A stretch of DNA of 64,000 nt from Arthrobacter terricola (GTDB taxonomy: Bacteria > Actinomycetota > Actinomycetes > Actinomycetales > Micrococcaceae). Where the stretch lies: NCBI RefSeq assembly GCF_004354015.1, contig NZ_SMRU01000009.1:56532-120531 (forward strand), read 5' to 3'. A program made the translations under genes and the position numbers. Under the pieces are notes generated by a model. The model was not told the DNA's origin. It saw only the letters and a program-made list of their open reading frames with translations, and searched no databases. This document shows positions 6,636 through 13,763 of the stretch, in pieces; position 1 is the stretch's first letter, and each line of letters starts with the position of its first letter.

Positions 6636-6853
6636 CCCGCACCGGCCTGTACACGGTCGGTTTCGGCCATCCATGTCCGGTGCGCGGCTTTGAACGCCTC
6701 ACGTGCCGGGACGGTGTGCGCTTCGTAGTACTCCATGAATCCTTCTTGGCCGTACAGGTGCGGGTTAGCCGCGGCGACCGTGCAGAACTCCATGTACGCG
6801 TCCGTCCGGGCCTTCTTCGCGGCCTGGTAGGCAGGGTCATTCCAGTCGTTCAT
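6629..6853 (-). CDS. Small phage protein, 74 aa
   Basis: Start at ATG 6851-6853 (MNDWNDPAYQAAKKARTDAY) with GGAGACGAAGCC before it. Helical, with several aromatic residues. Longer readings upstream are shadows of the next genes. Function unknown. Confidence 0.6.
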   Translation of the reverse strand: MNDWNDPAYQAAKKARTDAYMEFCTVAAANPHLYGQEGFMEYYEAHTVPAREAFKAAHRTWMAETDRVQAGAGC

Positions 6854-7014
6854 GGCTTCGTCTCCACTTCGGCTAGTACTTTCGCGAGGTCTTCTCCCTC
6901 GAAGAACAGCGCGGCCAGAAGAACCACGCAGTGCATGGCGTTCTGAATTTCCGTCGCGTGCTGATGGTGGGCGATGATTGCCCGCGCTTGAGGGTCGTTC
7001 GCTCCCCAACTCAT
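6850..7014 (-). CDS. Small phage protein, 54 aa
   Basis: Reads MSWGANDPQARAIIAHHQHAT and continues as an amphipathic helix with a hydrophobic VVLLAALFF stretch. ATGA overlaps at both ends. Function unknown; a membrane or coiled-coil association is possible. Confidence 0.55.
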   Translation of the reverse strand: MSWGANDPQARAIIAHHQHATEIQNAMHCVVLLAALFFEGEDLAKVLAEVETKP

Positions 7015-7406
7015 ATCGATGTCCTTGCTTGGAATTCGTCGGCCATGCGGGCGTCAGCCCGGGCCGTCCTGTGGGCGTCGAGTTCGGCGTGCAGTATGCG
7101 GAGCGCTTCACGGTTCGCCGTTACCATCTGCTCGGCCAAGCGATATGCTGCATGGGCCTTGTGTACTTCTTCGTCCATGTCGGCGTACCGGCCAGCGACC
7201 TCGGCTGACTTCTCGCCTTCAAGTCGGCACTGCACCACGACTCGGGCGTAGCGGCGGCCATACTCGGTCTTGGCTTGTGCGTACGTCCACGACTGAACCT
7301 CAAGGTCTCGGTGGTATATCCACATCTTGGCCAGGATGAGGTTCGCGCCGTCGAGCCTGCGGGACGACAGCTTGTTCAGCTCTTCATTCCTGTCCCACCC
7401 GCTCAT
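7011..7406 (-). CDS. Helical phage protein, 131 aa
   Basis: Almost entirely charged helix, with a long central stretch rich in Ala, Glu, Arg and Tyr (YAQAKTEYGRRYARVVVQ) that should form a coiled coil. ATGA overlaps on both sides. The position after the annealing protein recalls Gam- or Abc-type modulators, but no motif supports that. Confidence 0.6.
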   Translation of the reverse strand: MSGWDRNEELNKLSSRRLDGANLILAKMWIYHRDLEVQSWTYAQAKTEYGRRYARVVVQCRLEGEKSAEVAGRYADMDEEVHKAHAAYRLAEQMVTANREALRILHAELDAHRTARADARMADEFQARTSI

Positions 7407-7561
7407 GACTTCTGCCCCTGACGGAAAAGCTCAATGGTCATGATCTCCGCGCCCTTAGAGGACCAGCCAGCCGCTATGAAGGCGTTCCGGTAGCCGGTGA
7501 ACAGTTCAACCACGGTGACGGCCGTGTCCATGCTCTGGAAAAGTTTTTCGGCGTCGGTCAC
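7403..7561 (-). CDS. Small phage protein, 52 aa
   Basis: GTG start (7559-7561) overlapping the previous TGA as GTGA. It reads MTDAEKLFQSMDTAVTVVEL and ends LFRQGQKS. A longer reading upstream lies within the preceding gene and is rejected. Function unknown. Confidence 0.55.
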   Translation of the reverse strand: MTDAEKLFQSMDTAVTVVELFTGYRNAFIAAGWSSKGAEIMTIELFRQGQKS

Positions 7562-7881
7562 TGTTTCACCGCCTGTTCCAGCCGCTGGCCAACAGTCAGC
7601 AGCAGGTCGTCCCGGCCCGTGTCCCTCGCCCACTCCTCGAACGCGTCAACAAGAGAATCGACATAAACGTGCAAGGCCGCACGCTTCGTGTCCGCGATCG
7701 TTTTGGACGATGCGTCCTCGTTGATCAGGCACGCCGTCAGGTACTCCGGAACGTTCTCCTCGAGGATGACGTTCGGCGGCAGGTTCTCCCAAAGGCCCGG
7801 GCCCATCTGGAAGAAATGGATGTCCCGCTGACCCATGTCAAGGAACGCGATGGCGGCCGCGTATTCGTCTTCAGTGGTCAT
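7558..7881 (-). CDS. Hypothetical phage protein, 107 aa
   Basis: Acidic protein starting MTTEDEYAAAIAFLDMGQRD, with a mixed centre (GLWENLPPNVILEENV) and a helical C-terminus. ATGA overlap with the annealing-protein gene. No family recognised. Confidence 0.6.
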   Translation of the reverse strand: MTTEDEYAAAIAFLDMGQRDIHFFQMGPGLWENLPPNVILEENVPEYLTACLINEDASSKTIADTKRAALHVYVDSLVDAFEEWARDTGRDDLLLTVGQRLEQAVKQ

Positions 7882-8450
7882 TGTGGCTTCGCCTTGTTCC
7901 CTTCGGCCTTGATCCTGTCGAGGATTGCCTTCGGCGCCTTCTGCGACTGGGCATCGTTGTAAAGCTTCAGTAGCGCGTCTCGGTCGCCTGCGGCTTGGTC
8001 AATCGCTGCTTTCCAGTCCGCAAGCACCTGCTCATCGACTGCGGGTGCCGCGCGGCCCTGTGAGCGGGTCTGTGAGGCGCGCGGCTGCTCCCGTTCCTGC
8101 TGCACCCGGACCTCCTCATAAGAGGCGATCCCCCTCTTCGTGTCCGCAGCCAGGACCGCGACAATCGCGCGGCCCCACGCCGCCGTCTCAGCGTTCTGCA
8201 GCTCAGACCCGCGGGTGAAATTCGTGGCCCCCGGGATAGGTTCGTACGCCATCCCAATACCGGGGCGCGTGTCCTCTGGTGTGCGGTACGCCGCAGCAAC
8301 GACGACGACGGACTGGTTGCCGTTGATCGTCTCGAACGTGTACGGCTTGGCGAGGTCTGCAGGCTGCAGTGAGCCGTCCGGGTATTTGGTGCGGAACTCC
8401 ACGATGCGCTCACCAACGGTGATGTAGTCGTCGGAAAGTTGGAAGCCCAT
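7878..8450 (-). CDS. ERF-like single-strand annealing protein, 190 aa
   Basis: The segment NFTRGSELQNAETAAWGRAI (about residues 92-111) followed by KRGIASYEEVR matches the conserved core of ERF-type phage recombination proteins and their actinophage relatives. The first 80 residues form the beta-rich part, and an Arg/Gln-rich linker and helical tail follow. With the exonuclease at 9765 it would form a two-component recombination pair: resection, then annealing. ERF rather than RecT is from motif only. Confidence 0.65.
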   Translation of the reverse strand: MGFQLSDDYITVGERIVEFRTKYPDGSLQPADLAKPYTFETINGNQSVVVVAAAYRTPEDTRPGIGMAYEPIPGATNFTRGSELQNAETAAWGRAIVAVLAADTKRGIASYEEVRVQQEREQPRASQTRSQGRAAPAVDEQVLADWKAAIDQAAGDRDALLKLYNDAQSQKAPKAILDRIKAEGNKAKPQ

Positions 8451-8752
8451 CAGCCCTTCACCTCGGTGAGGGTTGTCCCTTCGGGTGCCCAGATCTTCAC
8501 CGCAGGGTCGCCTTCACGGTCTGGCCGTTCCGTGAATTGGATGGGCCAATCCGGGTACCATCCTTCGCCGGACGCGACGACGGCGATCTCCCATTCCCCG
8601 GTGAATTTGGCCGTCACGCCGAGCCTCCAGCCGTCAGGGGATTCCAGGACTCCTTCCCACTTCCCTGAGCAGTCGAACTCTTCGGAGATGGCGCCTTCGA
8701 CCTCAATAAGGTCATCGGACGCACCGTAAATGATGATGGGTTCGGTGCTCAT
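8450..8752 (-). CDS. Hypothetical phage protein, 100 aa
   Basis: Beta-rich acidic protein (MSTEPIIIYGASDDLIEVEG) with many Trp and Gly, resembling a small all-beta domain. TGATG junction with the annealing gene. Similar proteins are frequent in actinophages without known role. Confidence 0.65.
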   Translation of the reverse strand: MSTEPIIIYGASDDLIEVEGAISEEFDCSGKWEGVLESPDGWRLGVTAKFTGEWEIAVVASGEGWYPDWPIQFTERPDREGDPAVKIWAPEGTTLTEVKG

Positions 8753-8754
8753 GG

Positions 8755-9060
8755 TCAGCCCTGCTTCCGTGCAGCGGCGCGGGTCCGGCGGGCTACCTTG
8801 TTCTTCGCGCGGCGGCGCTTCACCTCGGCAGGATCAACAGTCCCGGAGTAAATGTGCCCGGTAGCGGGGAACTCGCTGTGACCGAACCGGGCAGCCCGCA
8901 ACGTGGCACGGTTCGCGTGGTTATTGCGGAGGCGGCGCGCGTTCTGGATGTCAGCCATCCGGGTCTTCCGGAAACCAGTCCGGATCCGCTCGAGTGAAAG
9001 CATCATCAGGACGCTCTGCTGCTTTACGGCGGACTGGGCTTTCAGTTCTGCAAATTTCAT
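8755..9060 (-). CDS. Basic phage protein, 101 aa
   Basis: Strongly basic, with an Arg/Lys/Ala tail (KNKVARRTRAAARKQG) and Arg-rich middle (NARRLRNNHANRATLRAAR), suggesting nucleic-acid binding. It starts MKFAELKAQSAVKQQSVL. Two to three bases separate it from each neighbour. Function unknown. Confidence 0.6.
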   Translation of the reverse strand: MKFAELKAQSAVKQQSVLMMLSLERIRTGFRKTRMADIQNARRLRNNHANRATLRAARFGHSEFPATGHIYSGTVDPAEVKRRRAKNKVARRTRAAARKQG

Positions 9061-9062
9061 GG

Positions 9063-9380
9063 CTAAATCAGGCTCTCTTCCAACTTGGCTAGGGCGTTCA
9101 AAAGGAGGACGGACTGGCGGAGGAGACGAAAATTCGTCATGTCCTCAGGGATGGCCGAAACCGTGTCGATGATCTCGGTGAGGGTGGATCGGACGGCGGC
9201 GGCCAGAAGATTCTCAAGCTGCGTCACCAAAGCCTGGGCCTCGATGATCGCGGCGGCACGGCGGGAATCCGTGGTGTCCCACGGGAGGGCGTTCAACACG
9301 CCCGGTTTCGGGAGGGTCGCCAGCTTCGCGCGGGCCTCGTCGAGTTGGCGGGACAACTCCGTTACCTTCGGGGTGGTCAT
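9063..9380 (-). CDS. Helical phage protein, 105 aa
   Basis: ATG at 9378-9380 with GAAGGAGG close upstream, making a TGATG junction; the GTG one codon earlier is less likely. It has two long helices (ELSRQLDEARAKLATL and a Leu-rich C-terminus), a likely coiled coil. Function unknown. Confidence 0.6.
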   Translation of the reverse strand: MTTPKVTELSRQLDEARAKLATLPKPGVLNALPWDTTDSRRAAAIIEAQALVTQLENLLAAAVRSTLTEIIDTVSAIPEDMTNFRLLRQSVLLLNALAKLEESLI

Positions 9381-9763
9381 CACGCCTCCTTCAAATGCGG
9401 GATGCCATCCTTGATGGCGATGCCGTATTTCAACGCGCGCTGGGTAAGTTCGATCTTTAGCGCTAACTGCGAAAGTGTTCCCTGAACCTCATCCAGCAGT
9501 AGGCGCTCGCTTGCCGCTGGGGACGGCGATACTTCTTTGCCGTCAACCACTTCACTGAGGGAAAATCCCAGGATTCTAGCGAGGGCAGCAGCCTCACCTA
9601 GACTTACGTGACGTTCTCCGCGTTCAATGCGGCTTACCTGAGCCTGATTCGCGTTGTCCCACCCGGAGTCCTGCATTAGGGCGGCAAGGTCAATCTGCGA
9701 TAACCGCAGACCATTTCGGCAACGCCAAACAGCTTCTGCAAACCGGGATTCCAATGTGTTCAT
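9380..9763 (-). CDS. Phage XRE-family HTH protein, 127 aa
   Basis: Cro/C1-type HTH at about residues 17-70 (RLSQIDLAALM...AQVSRIERGERHVSLGEAAALARILGF). The tail ends GIAIKDGIPHLKEA, nearly the same as the end of the adjacent exonuclease (VAIKDGVPYLKEA), so the gene carries a duplicated 3' end. It lies mid-operon, so it is more likely an accessory regulator than the main immunity repressor. Confidence 0.7.
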   Translation of the reverse strand: MNTLESRFAEAVWRCRNGLRLSQIDLAALMQDSGWDNANQAQVSRIERGERHVSLGEAAALARILGFSLSEVVDGKEVSPSPAASERLLLDEVQGTLSQLALKIELTQRALKYGIAIKDGIPHLKEA

Positions 9764-9764
9764 T

Positions 9765-10682
9765 TCATGCTTCCTTCAAATACGGGACGCCGTCTTTGAT
9801 CGCCACGCGAGAGGCGATTTTTTTGCCGTCGTAAACGGCGAATTTCGCGGTCCCCATAAAGGCCAGGAGGTGACCCTTTGCTTTCAGCAGTTCCGACTCG
9901 GAGACCTTCGCGTTGTTCGCCGCTTCCAAGTACTGCTCCGCGATCTCGTCAGGGATCACGGCCTCCGCTTTGGGGTCAGGGATTGACGGGTTCAGGCGGC
10001 GGAGCGTCTGATAGGTGGAGTCGGAGCCGTCAATATCCGGGGCAACGCCCTCCGTGATGGAGTCAGCGAACGCTCTGGCTTTGGCACGCACGGCGTCGGC
10101 CTCGAACGGGTCAAGCTCGAACGGGTACTGCACATAGTCACCGGAAAGGTTCGCGTACCCAGCCACCCAACCCATCGGGAACCCGAACACGTCCAGCTGC
10201 CATTTGAGCTGCGCGATGTACCCAGCGCTCGGACCGTCCGCCCAGTCCGCGAGGGAGGGGAAGGTCTTCAACTCCACGACGGAGTGAGCGGTAGGAACCT
10301 CAGACGGGGTATCAACGAGGTGCACGAGACGGTCAGGGTTGCAGCCCTGCCACGGGTGCAGCGTGGACCGCCACGAACCCGTCTCCTGCAACGAGTACTC
10401 AGGGTTCTTCTGCATGAACTTGCTGGCCACGAACGGCTCCATGAAATGCCCGTAGTCCAGTTTGTTCTGCCACCGTTCGTCCGGGGTTTTCGGTTCGATC
10501 AGGCCGGCCTTCTCATGCCAGAGCGTGTACGCGGACTTGAAATGGGACAGGCCAAGGATGGACGCAATGTCCGAGGACCCGATGACCTCGCCCCGTTGGG
10601 CGTGCCATTCCGGGGAGTCCTGCTCGAACGTCCCCACATACTCGGCGTTCCCGAGGATGGTCGATTCTCTGATGACGGTCAC
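9765..10682 (-). CDS. YqaJ-type phage exonuclease, 305 aa
   Basis: GTG start (10680-10682) chosen for the GTGA overlap; numbering is from there. SPEWHAQRGEVIGSSDIASILG (23-44), Glu82 (HFMEP), Asp117 (NPDRLV) and Glu137-x-Lys139 (VELKTF) are the motifs of the YqaJ/lambda-exonuclease PD-(D/E)XK family. It would chew one strand of double-stranded DNA to leave 3' tails for the ERF-like protein downstream. All catalytic residues are present. Length is normal for the family. Confidence 0.85.
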   Translation of the reverse strand: MTVIRESTILGNAEYVGTFEQDSPEWHAQRGEVIGSSDIASILGLSHFKSAYTLWHEKAGLIEPKTPDERWQNKLDYGHFMEPFVASKFMQKNPEYSLQETGSWRSTLHPWQGCNPDRLVHLVDTPSEVPTAHSVVELKTFPSLADWADGPSAGYIAQLKWQLDVFGFPMGWVAGYANLSGDYVQYPFELDPFEADAVRAKARAFADSITEGVAPDIDGSDSTYQTLRRLNPSIPDPKAEAVIPDEIAEQYLEAANNAKVSESELLKAKGHLLAFMGTAKFAVYDGKKIASRVAIKDGVPYLKEA

Positions 10683-10819
10683 GCTTCGACTTCCTTCGCT
10701 TTGGTGCACCGGCACCGCCAGGGGCCGACGTGGACGGGGCGGTGCTCTTCGGAGTCATCGACCCAACCGGTCATGCTCAAACCGCACGCCACGCAAACGA
10801 CGGTGACGTTTCGTTTCAC
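10679..10819 (-). CDS. Zinc-knuckle mini-protein, 46 aa
   Basis: GTG start at 10817-10819 by GTGA overlap. It reads MKRNVTVVCVACGLSMTGW, with CVAC and CRC pairs about 25 residues apart, a minimal zinc ribbon. Precedes the exonuclease. Function unknown. Confidence 0.55.
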   Translation of the reverse strand: MKRNVTVVCVACGLSMTGWVDDSEEHRPVHVGPWRCRCTKAKEVEA

Positions 10820-11067
10820 TGCCTCAGGCCCGCGTTGAATCGTTCCCGGAGAATCTCGATTCCACCGGCGAAGTACGCGCCGAGCTGGAACGCGTCCCCG
10901 AGCTCCGGGAAAGCACCGGCGAGTTTCCGGACGTTGTTCATGTCGGCTTTCCCGAACGTGCTCAGCAGGCTTTCCGTGAAGCTGCCCGGCTGCCAGCCTT
11001 CGCGTTTGAAATACCAGAGGACGTGCGCGGCGGCTTCGTGCTGCTCCTGCGTGATCTGCGCGGTCAT
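10816..11067 (-). CDS. Small phage protein, 83 aa
   Basis: Reads MTAQITQEQHEAAAHVLWYF and continues helical to NAGLRQ. ATGA junction with the gene upstream. No domain recognised. Confidence 0.6.
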   Translation of the reverse strand: MTAQITQEQHEAAAHVLWYFKREGWQPGSFTESLLSTFGKADMNNVRKLAGAFPELGDAFQLGAYFAGGIEILRERFNAGLRQ

Positions 11068-11570
11068 CGCGCACCTACGGCTTCGACCAGAGCGGTCAGG
11101 TCGTCAGCATTGACGGGGCAGGAAGCGGGCCCGAGATCCCACTCCTCACGGAGCTTGTCGTACTCATCGAGCACGGCGTTGAGGGCGTTGAACCGGGCGT
11201 CGTCCTCAGGAATTGGCGTGTAAGGGAAGAGTTTGTCCACCCATGCTTCGCGGAGGCGCTCTTCAAGCTCGAATTGGCGCGTCCTCCAAAACGCCATCTC
11301 CGTGATAGTCGCGCCGACTTCCGGGATCGGATTCAACGGAGACGCCGAAAGCAGGCGCGGAACGAGCTCGAGAAGCCGCTGACGCCCGTCGTCGGTCATA
11401 TTGTCATTGGCGCGCCACGCGTAACCGAACACCACCGGCTCGGTGCACTTGGGCCTGTCGCTGAATGCCTCGCCGGCGACCATGGAGACGTACTCCATGA
11501 CGCAAGCGCCCTGCTCCTCGCGGACGTGGCTGCCCTTGGCGAGCCGCACGAGCTTGTCAAAAATCTTCAT
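11064..11570 (-). CDS. Hypothetical phage protein, 168 aa
   Basis: The N-terminal part has an EEQGACVMEYVSMVAGE segment followed by DRPKCTEPVV, a pattern seen in a family of actinobacterial and phage proteins of unknown role. The C-terminal half is helical and acidic. ATGA overlaps both ends. Confidence 0.6.
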   Translation of the reverse strand: MKIFDKLVRLAKGSHVREEQGACVMEYVSMVAGEAFSDRPKCTEPVVFGYAWRANDNMTDDGRQRLLELVPRLLSASPLNPIPEVGATITEMAFWRTRQFELEERLREAWVDKLFPYTPIPEDDARFNALNAVLDEYDKLREEWDLGPASCPVNADDLTALVEAVGAR

Positions 11571-11695
11571 CGCGTCCTCAAATCGTCGTCAACACGGTTG
11601 TCACAGTCCGGGTGGTGGGTGGTAGTGGTGACCGGGAAAGGCCCGATCCATTCCCGCGTGCTGACGCACAACGGGTTGTGAGTGGCGGGCTTCAT
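11567..11695 (-). CDS. Small phage protein, 42 aa
   Basis: ATG at 11693-11695 with ATGA overlaps at both ends. It reads MKPATHNPLCVSTREWIG and contains Thr/His-rich TTTTHHPDCDN; the two Cys and His residues could bind metal. Function unknown. Confidence 0.55.
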   Translation of the reverse strand: MKPATHNPLCVSTREWIGPFPVTTTTHHPDCDNRVDDDLRTR

Positions 11696-11814
11696 GACAC
11701 GCCCCTGATGAGGGTGATGATGAAACCCAGGGCGTAAACGACCACGGCGAGAAGCGTGAGATCCACAAGGAAGCGCCTGACCTGCTCCTCGGACGGCTTC
11801 GCGTGCTTGCTCAT
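11692..11814 (-). CDS. Single-pass membrane mini-protein, 40 aa
   Basis: Reads MSKHAKPSEEQVRRFLVDLT, then one hydrophobic helix (LLAVVVYALGFIITLI) and a short tail. A basic, charged N-terminus suggests it stays cytoplasmic. ATGA junctions. Function unknown; it is the only clear membrane protein in the early operon. Confidence 0.6.
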   Translation of the reverse strand: MSKHAKPSEEQVRRFLVDLTLLAVVVYALGFIITLIRGVS

Positions 11815-12062
11815 TTCCCGCACCCGGCCTTCCGCCTCCGTGCGGCGGCCTCATTGATGTTCCGGATGGCTTCCGCCGGTGTCGGATCGCGGTAGACGAT
11901 GTTGCTGTAAAGCTCGAGCATCTCGGCCTCCGTAGGCTCGTGGATGTAGTCCCTGTGCCGGCGCATCGCCAGCTTTGCTGTTTTCTTGATGTAGGAGCGG
12001 TCGGCGTCAGGAACGTCCTCACGGACGCGGTTCTCCCAGAACGCCAGGGTGAATTTGGGCAT
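11811..12062 (-). CDS. Small phage protein, 83 aa
   Basis: Reads MPKFTLAFWENRVREDVPDA; helical and charged, with a basic C-terminus (ARRRKAGCGK). AGGGG lies upstream of the ATG. A 143-bp gap separates it from the preceding gene, possibly with its own promoter. Function unknown. Confidence 0.6.
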   Translation of the reverse strand: MPKFTLAFWENRVREDVPDADRSYIKKTAKLAMRRHRDYIHEPTEAEMLELYSNIVYRDPTPAEAIRNINEAAARRRKAGCGK

Positions 12063-12205
12063 GACAAATACCCCTATCTCCGAGGGACGGACCCAAGGGT
12101 GAGGTGAAAAAGGGCATGACGCATCGACCCGAAATGGGCGATGGGCTAAGCGAGGAAGAAGGGCCTACTAGGGGCGCTTCTGGGAAGGTGATTCAGCGGG
12201 GGCCT

Positions 12206-12340
12206 TCAGGCCGCCTGCGCGGCGTCCGCTGGCCGGGGCCTAAGCAGTGACGCGATTCGGTCTGCTTGTTCGGGCGTCAGCGGAGGAGCCGCAGCAACGA
12301 TGCTGGCAACGTGGCGCCAATACTCCGCATCCTTGATCAT
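12206..12340 (-). CDS. Small phage protein, 44 aa
   Basis: Reads MIKDAEYWRHVASIVAAAPP and then LTPEQADRIASLLRP, a short helical motif common in actinophage small proteins. Coupled by ATGA to the Cro-like gene, so it is the second gene of the leftward operon. Function unknown. Confidence 0.65.
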   Translation of the reverse strand: MIKDAEYWRHVASIVAAAPPLTPEQADRIASLLRPRPADAAQAA

Positions 12341-12585
12341 GCCGCGTCCGGGGCCTTGATCAGTTGGACGGGGAGGATCTGGCCCAGATGGAGGCCGAGG
12401 GCCTGGGCGATCTGGCCCAGTTCTTTCAAGGTGAAGTCTGCATGGCCGTCAAGCTTGCGATCGAACGTTGTGCGCGGGATTCCGGAGGCCTTGGCAAGCA
12501 CGTTCCGGTTTGTGTTCTTCTCGACGATGCCGAGGGCGATGTTTCGGTTCGTGGCTGAGACTATCTCAGCGATGTTTGTTCCCAT
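12337..12585 (-). CDS. Cro-like HTH protein, first gene of the leftward operon
   Basis: 82 residues with an XRE-type HTH (NVLAKASGIPRTTFDRKLDGHADFTLKELGQIAQALGL). It is read from the leaderless-type promoter at 12592-12620, opposite the cI-like gene, and leads directly into the early genes. That position is typical of Cro rather than the lysogenic repressor. Its first residues (MGTNIAEI) resemble those of the divergent protein (MGTYGTDI), suggesting a shared ancestor. Confidence 0.75.
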   Translation of the reverse strand: MGTNIAEIVSATNRNIALGIVEKNTNRNVLAKASGIPRTTFDRKLDGHADFTLKELGQIAQALGLHLGQILPVQLIKAPDAA

Positions 12586-12635
12586 ACAGACACTGTAATC
12601 TCCGTATGGAGATTTTACAAGTAGGTTTGGAGACT
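12586..12635 (-). promoter_or_regulatory. Leftward early promoter and operator (site B)
   Basis: Minus-strand -35 TTGTAA (12615-12620) and -10 TACAGT (12592-12597), 17 bases apart; the cro ATG begins 6 bases past the -10, so the mRNA should be leaderless. The spacer carries the perfect palindrome AATCTCCGTATGGAGATT (12597-12614), and a further GGAGACT half-site lies at 12629-12635. A repressor bound here would cover both promoter boxes. Site A at 1.4 kb aligns with it over the whole block. Confidence 0.7.
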
Positions 12636-12720
12636 AGTCATGAGTGTCTCGCGCGTAGTCAATTAGCTAGTTAAAGCAAGCACCTAGCGTGTCGTGTCGC
12701 GCACAAAATATCTGGACGGG

Positions 12721-12757
12721 TTGCTTTATCGTCCAATCGATGGATATTATTCCCATA
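12721..12757 (+). promoter_or_regulatory. Rightward promoter of the cI-like gene
   Basis: -35 TTGCTT (12721-12726) and -10 TATTAT (12745-12750), 18 bases apart. The next ATG starts 6 bases after the -10, again a leaderless layout. The palindrome TTCCCATATGGGAA (12750-12763) overlaps the initiation codon and could be an autoregulatory operator; its TTCCCATA half also occurs at the cro start. Confidence 0.6.
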
Positions 12758-13011
12758 TGGGAACTTATGGAACTGACATCCAAGCAGCATTGATAAAGCA
12801 GATCAAAGCTGAGATGGCCGCCCTGGACTGGAAGCAACCAGAACTGGCGCAGAAGGCCGGCATACCCAAAGCCTCACTCCACCGCTACCTCTCCGGCGAC
12901 CGCGACCTGCCGCTTCCCGCGTTCCTTAACATAGCGAACGCGCTCGGCCTGTCCCTGGGTGAATTGACCGAGCGCGCTCAGCGCCGCCTAGACGGCAAGG
13001 ATGTCCTGTAA
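12757..13011 (+). CDS. cI-like phage repressor, XRE family, 84 aa
   Basis: Start placed at the ATG within the TTCCCATATGGGAA palindrome, exactly downstream of a good promoter; a longer frame from 12694 would precede that promoter. HTH at about residues 28-70 (ELAQKAGIPKASLHRYLSGDRDLPLPAFLNIANALGLSLGEL). There is no C-terminal peptidase domain, so induction would not be by RecA-driven self-cleavage. Divergent from cro, so it is the best candidate for lysogeny maintenance. Confidence 0.7.
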   Translation: MGTYGTDIQAALIKQIKAEMAALDWKQPELAQKAGIPKASLHRYLSGDRDLPLPAFLNIANALGLSLGELTERAQRRLDGKDVL

Positions 13012-13176
13012 CTTCATACCGTAGAGCTCAGCGAGCGCCCCGACCTCTCGAATGGTCATGGGGCGCTCTTTCTTTTTAACCCCAAGTACAGCTTCAGCAC
13101 CAAGCCCCCAAGCCGTGCACAGTTCCCCAATGGAAGTCTCCAGCAAGAGAGATTCCAACCGCTCAAACTTCACCAT
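12988..13176 (-). CDS. Small HTH-like protein convergent with cI, 62 aa
   Basis: Reads MVKFERLESLLLETSIGELC; the second half (MTIREVGALAELYGMKLQDIL) looks like the end of an XRE domain. Its last 24 bases overlap the end of the cI-like gene tail-to-tail, so the two transcripts would be antisense there. An AT-rich TATATT lies upstream. Possibly an antirepressor or regulator. Confidence 0.5.
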   Translation of the reverse strand: MVKFERLESLLLETSIGELCTAWGLGAEAVLGVKKKERPMTIREVGALAELYGMKLQDILAV

Positions 13177-13438
13177 TCGCCCCTATCCGAATATATATTC
13201 CAACTCCACGAGCCCATGACGGGGTGCCCTGACGGGGCATCAAATCTTGCGCTGAAGAGACCGGTTTTATCCTACGGCGTTAACGTACCCTAGATAGGCA
13301 TAGGATCTTAAATTAGGCAAAAACTGCGTAAATACTAGGTATTTTGGGCAACTTAGCTAGACTGTGCCTAATTAGGGACGAAATGGGCACTCTGAGAGAC
13401 GCAACCTCCCGAGAGTGCAGCGACGAGCGGATACGATC
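13177..13438. promoter_or_regulatory. AT-rich switch-region spacer with inverted repeat
   Basis: This 262-bp interval between two divergent regulators is much more AT-rich than its surroundings. It holds a 9-bp inverted repeat AATTAGGCA/TGCCTAATT at 13311-13319 and 13365-13373, and a candidate rightward promoter TTGGGC-N17-CCTAAT. It probably carries the operators for the 13439 gene. Confidence 0.4.
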
Positions 13439-13705
13439 ATGACCATGCCTCAACGAAAACAGAATCCATCCGGCCCCTTTGCGCGGGCCAGCTCGGCTGA
13501 GGTCCGGGCAACCATGGCCCGGAAACGGGTCAGTGCTGCCAAGTTGGCCGCGAAGGCGGAGATGTCCCCGAGTTACCTCTCAACCAGGCTCAGGGACGAT
13601 CTGCCTTTCACGCTTAATGACATCGAGGCTATCTGCAAGGCCCTTGAAGAGGACCTGGACGCACTGCTTCACACGGCTGTGCAGAACGCAGCCATCCCGG
13701 AATAA
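13439..13705 (+). CDS. Phage XRE-family regulator, 88 aa
   Basis: HTH at about residues 22-70 (RATMARKRVSAAKLAAKAEM...YLSTRLRDDLPFTLNDIEAICKALEED). Start at ATG 13439; a GTG at 13415 in frame would add eight residues. It is the last phage gene before the terminator and the host junction, and points toward the host tad genes. A second immunity or integration regulator is plausible. Confidence 0.65.
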   Translation: MTMPQRKQNPSGPFARASSAEVRATMARKRVSAAKLAAKAEMSPSYLSTRLRDDLPFTLNDIEAICKALEEDLDALLHTAVQNAAIPE

Positions 13706-13731
13706 GCCACCGGTTCGCACCCACCCAAAAC

Positions 13732-13763
13732 AGGAAGGCCCCACCGTTTGGTGGGGCCTTCCT
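13732..13763 (+). terminator. Strong hairpin terminator at the prophage right end
   Basis: Perfect 14-bp stem AGGAAGGCCCCACC with loop GTTT (13746-13749) and the matching strand to 13763. It separates rightward phage transcription from the tad genes; there is no long T-run. Confidence 0.8.
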
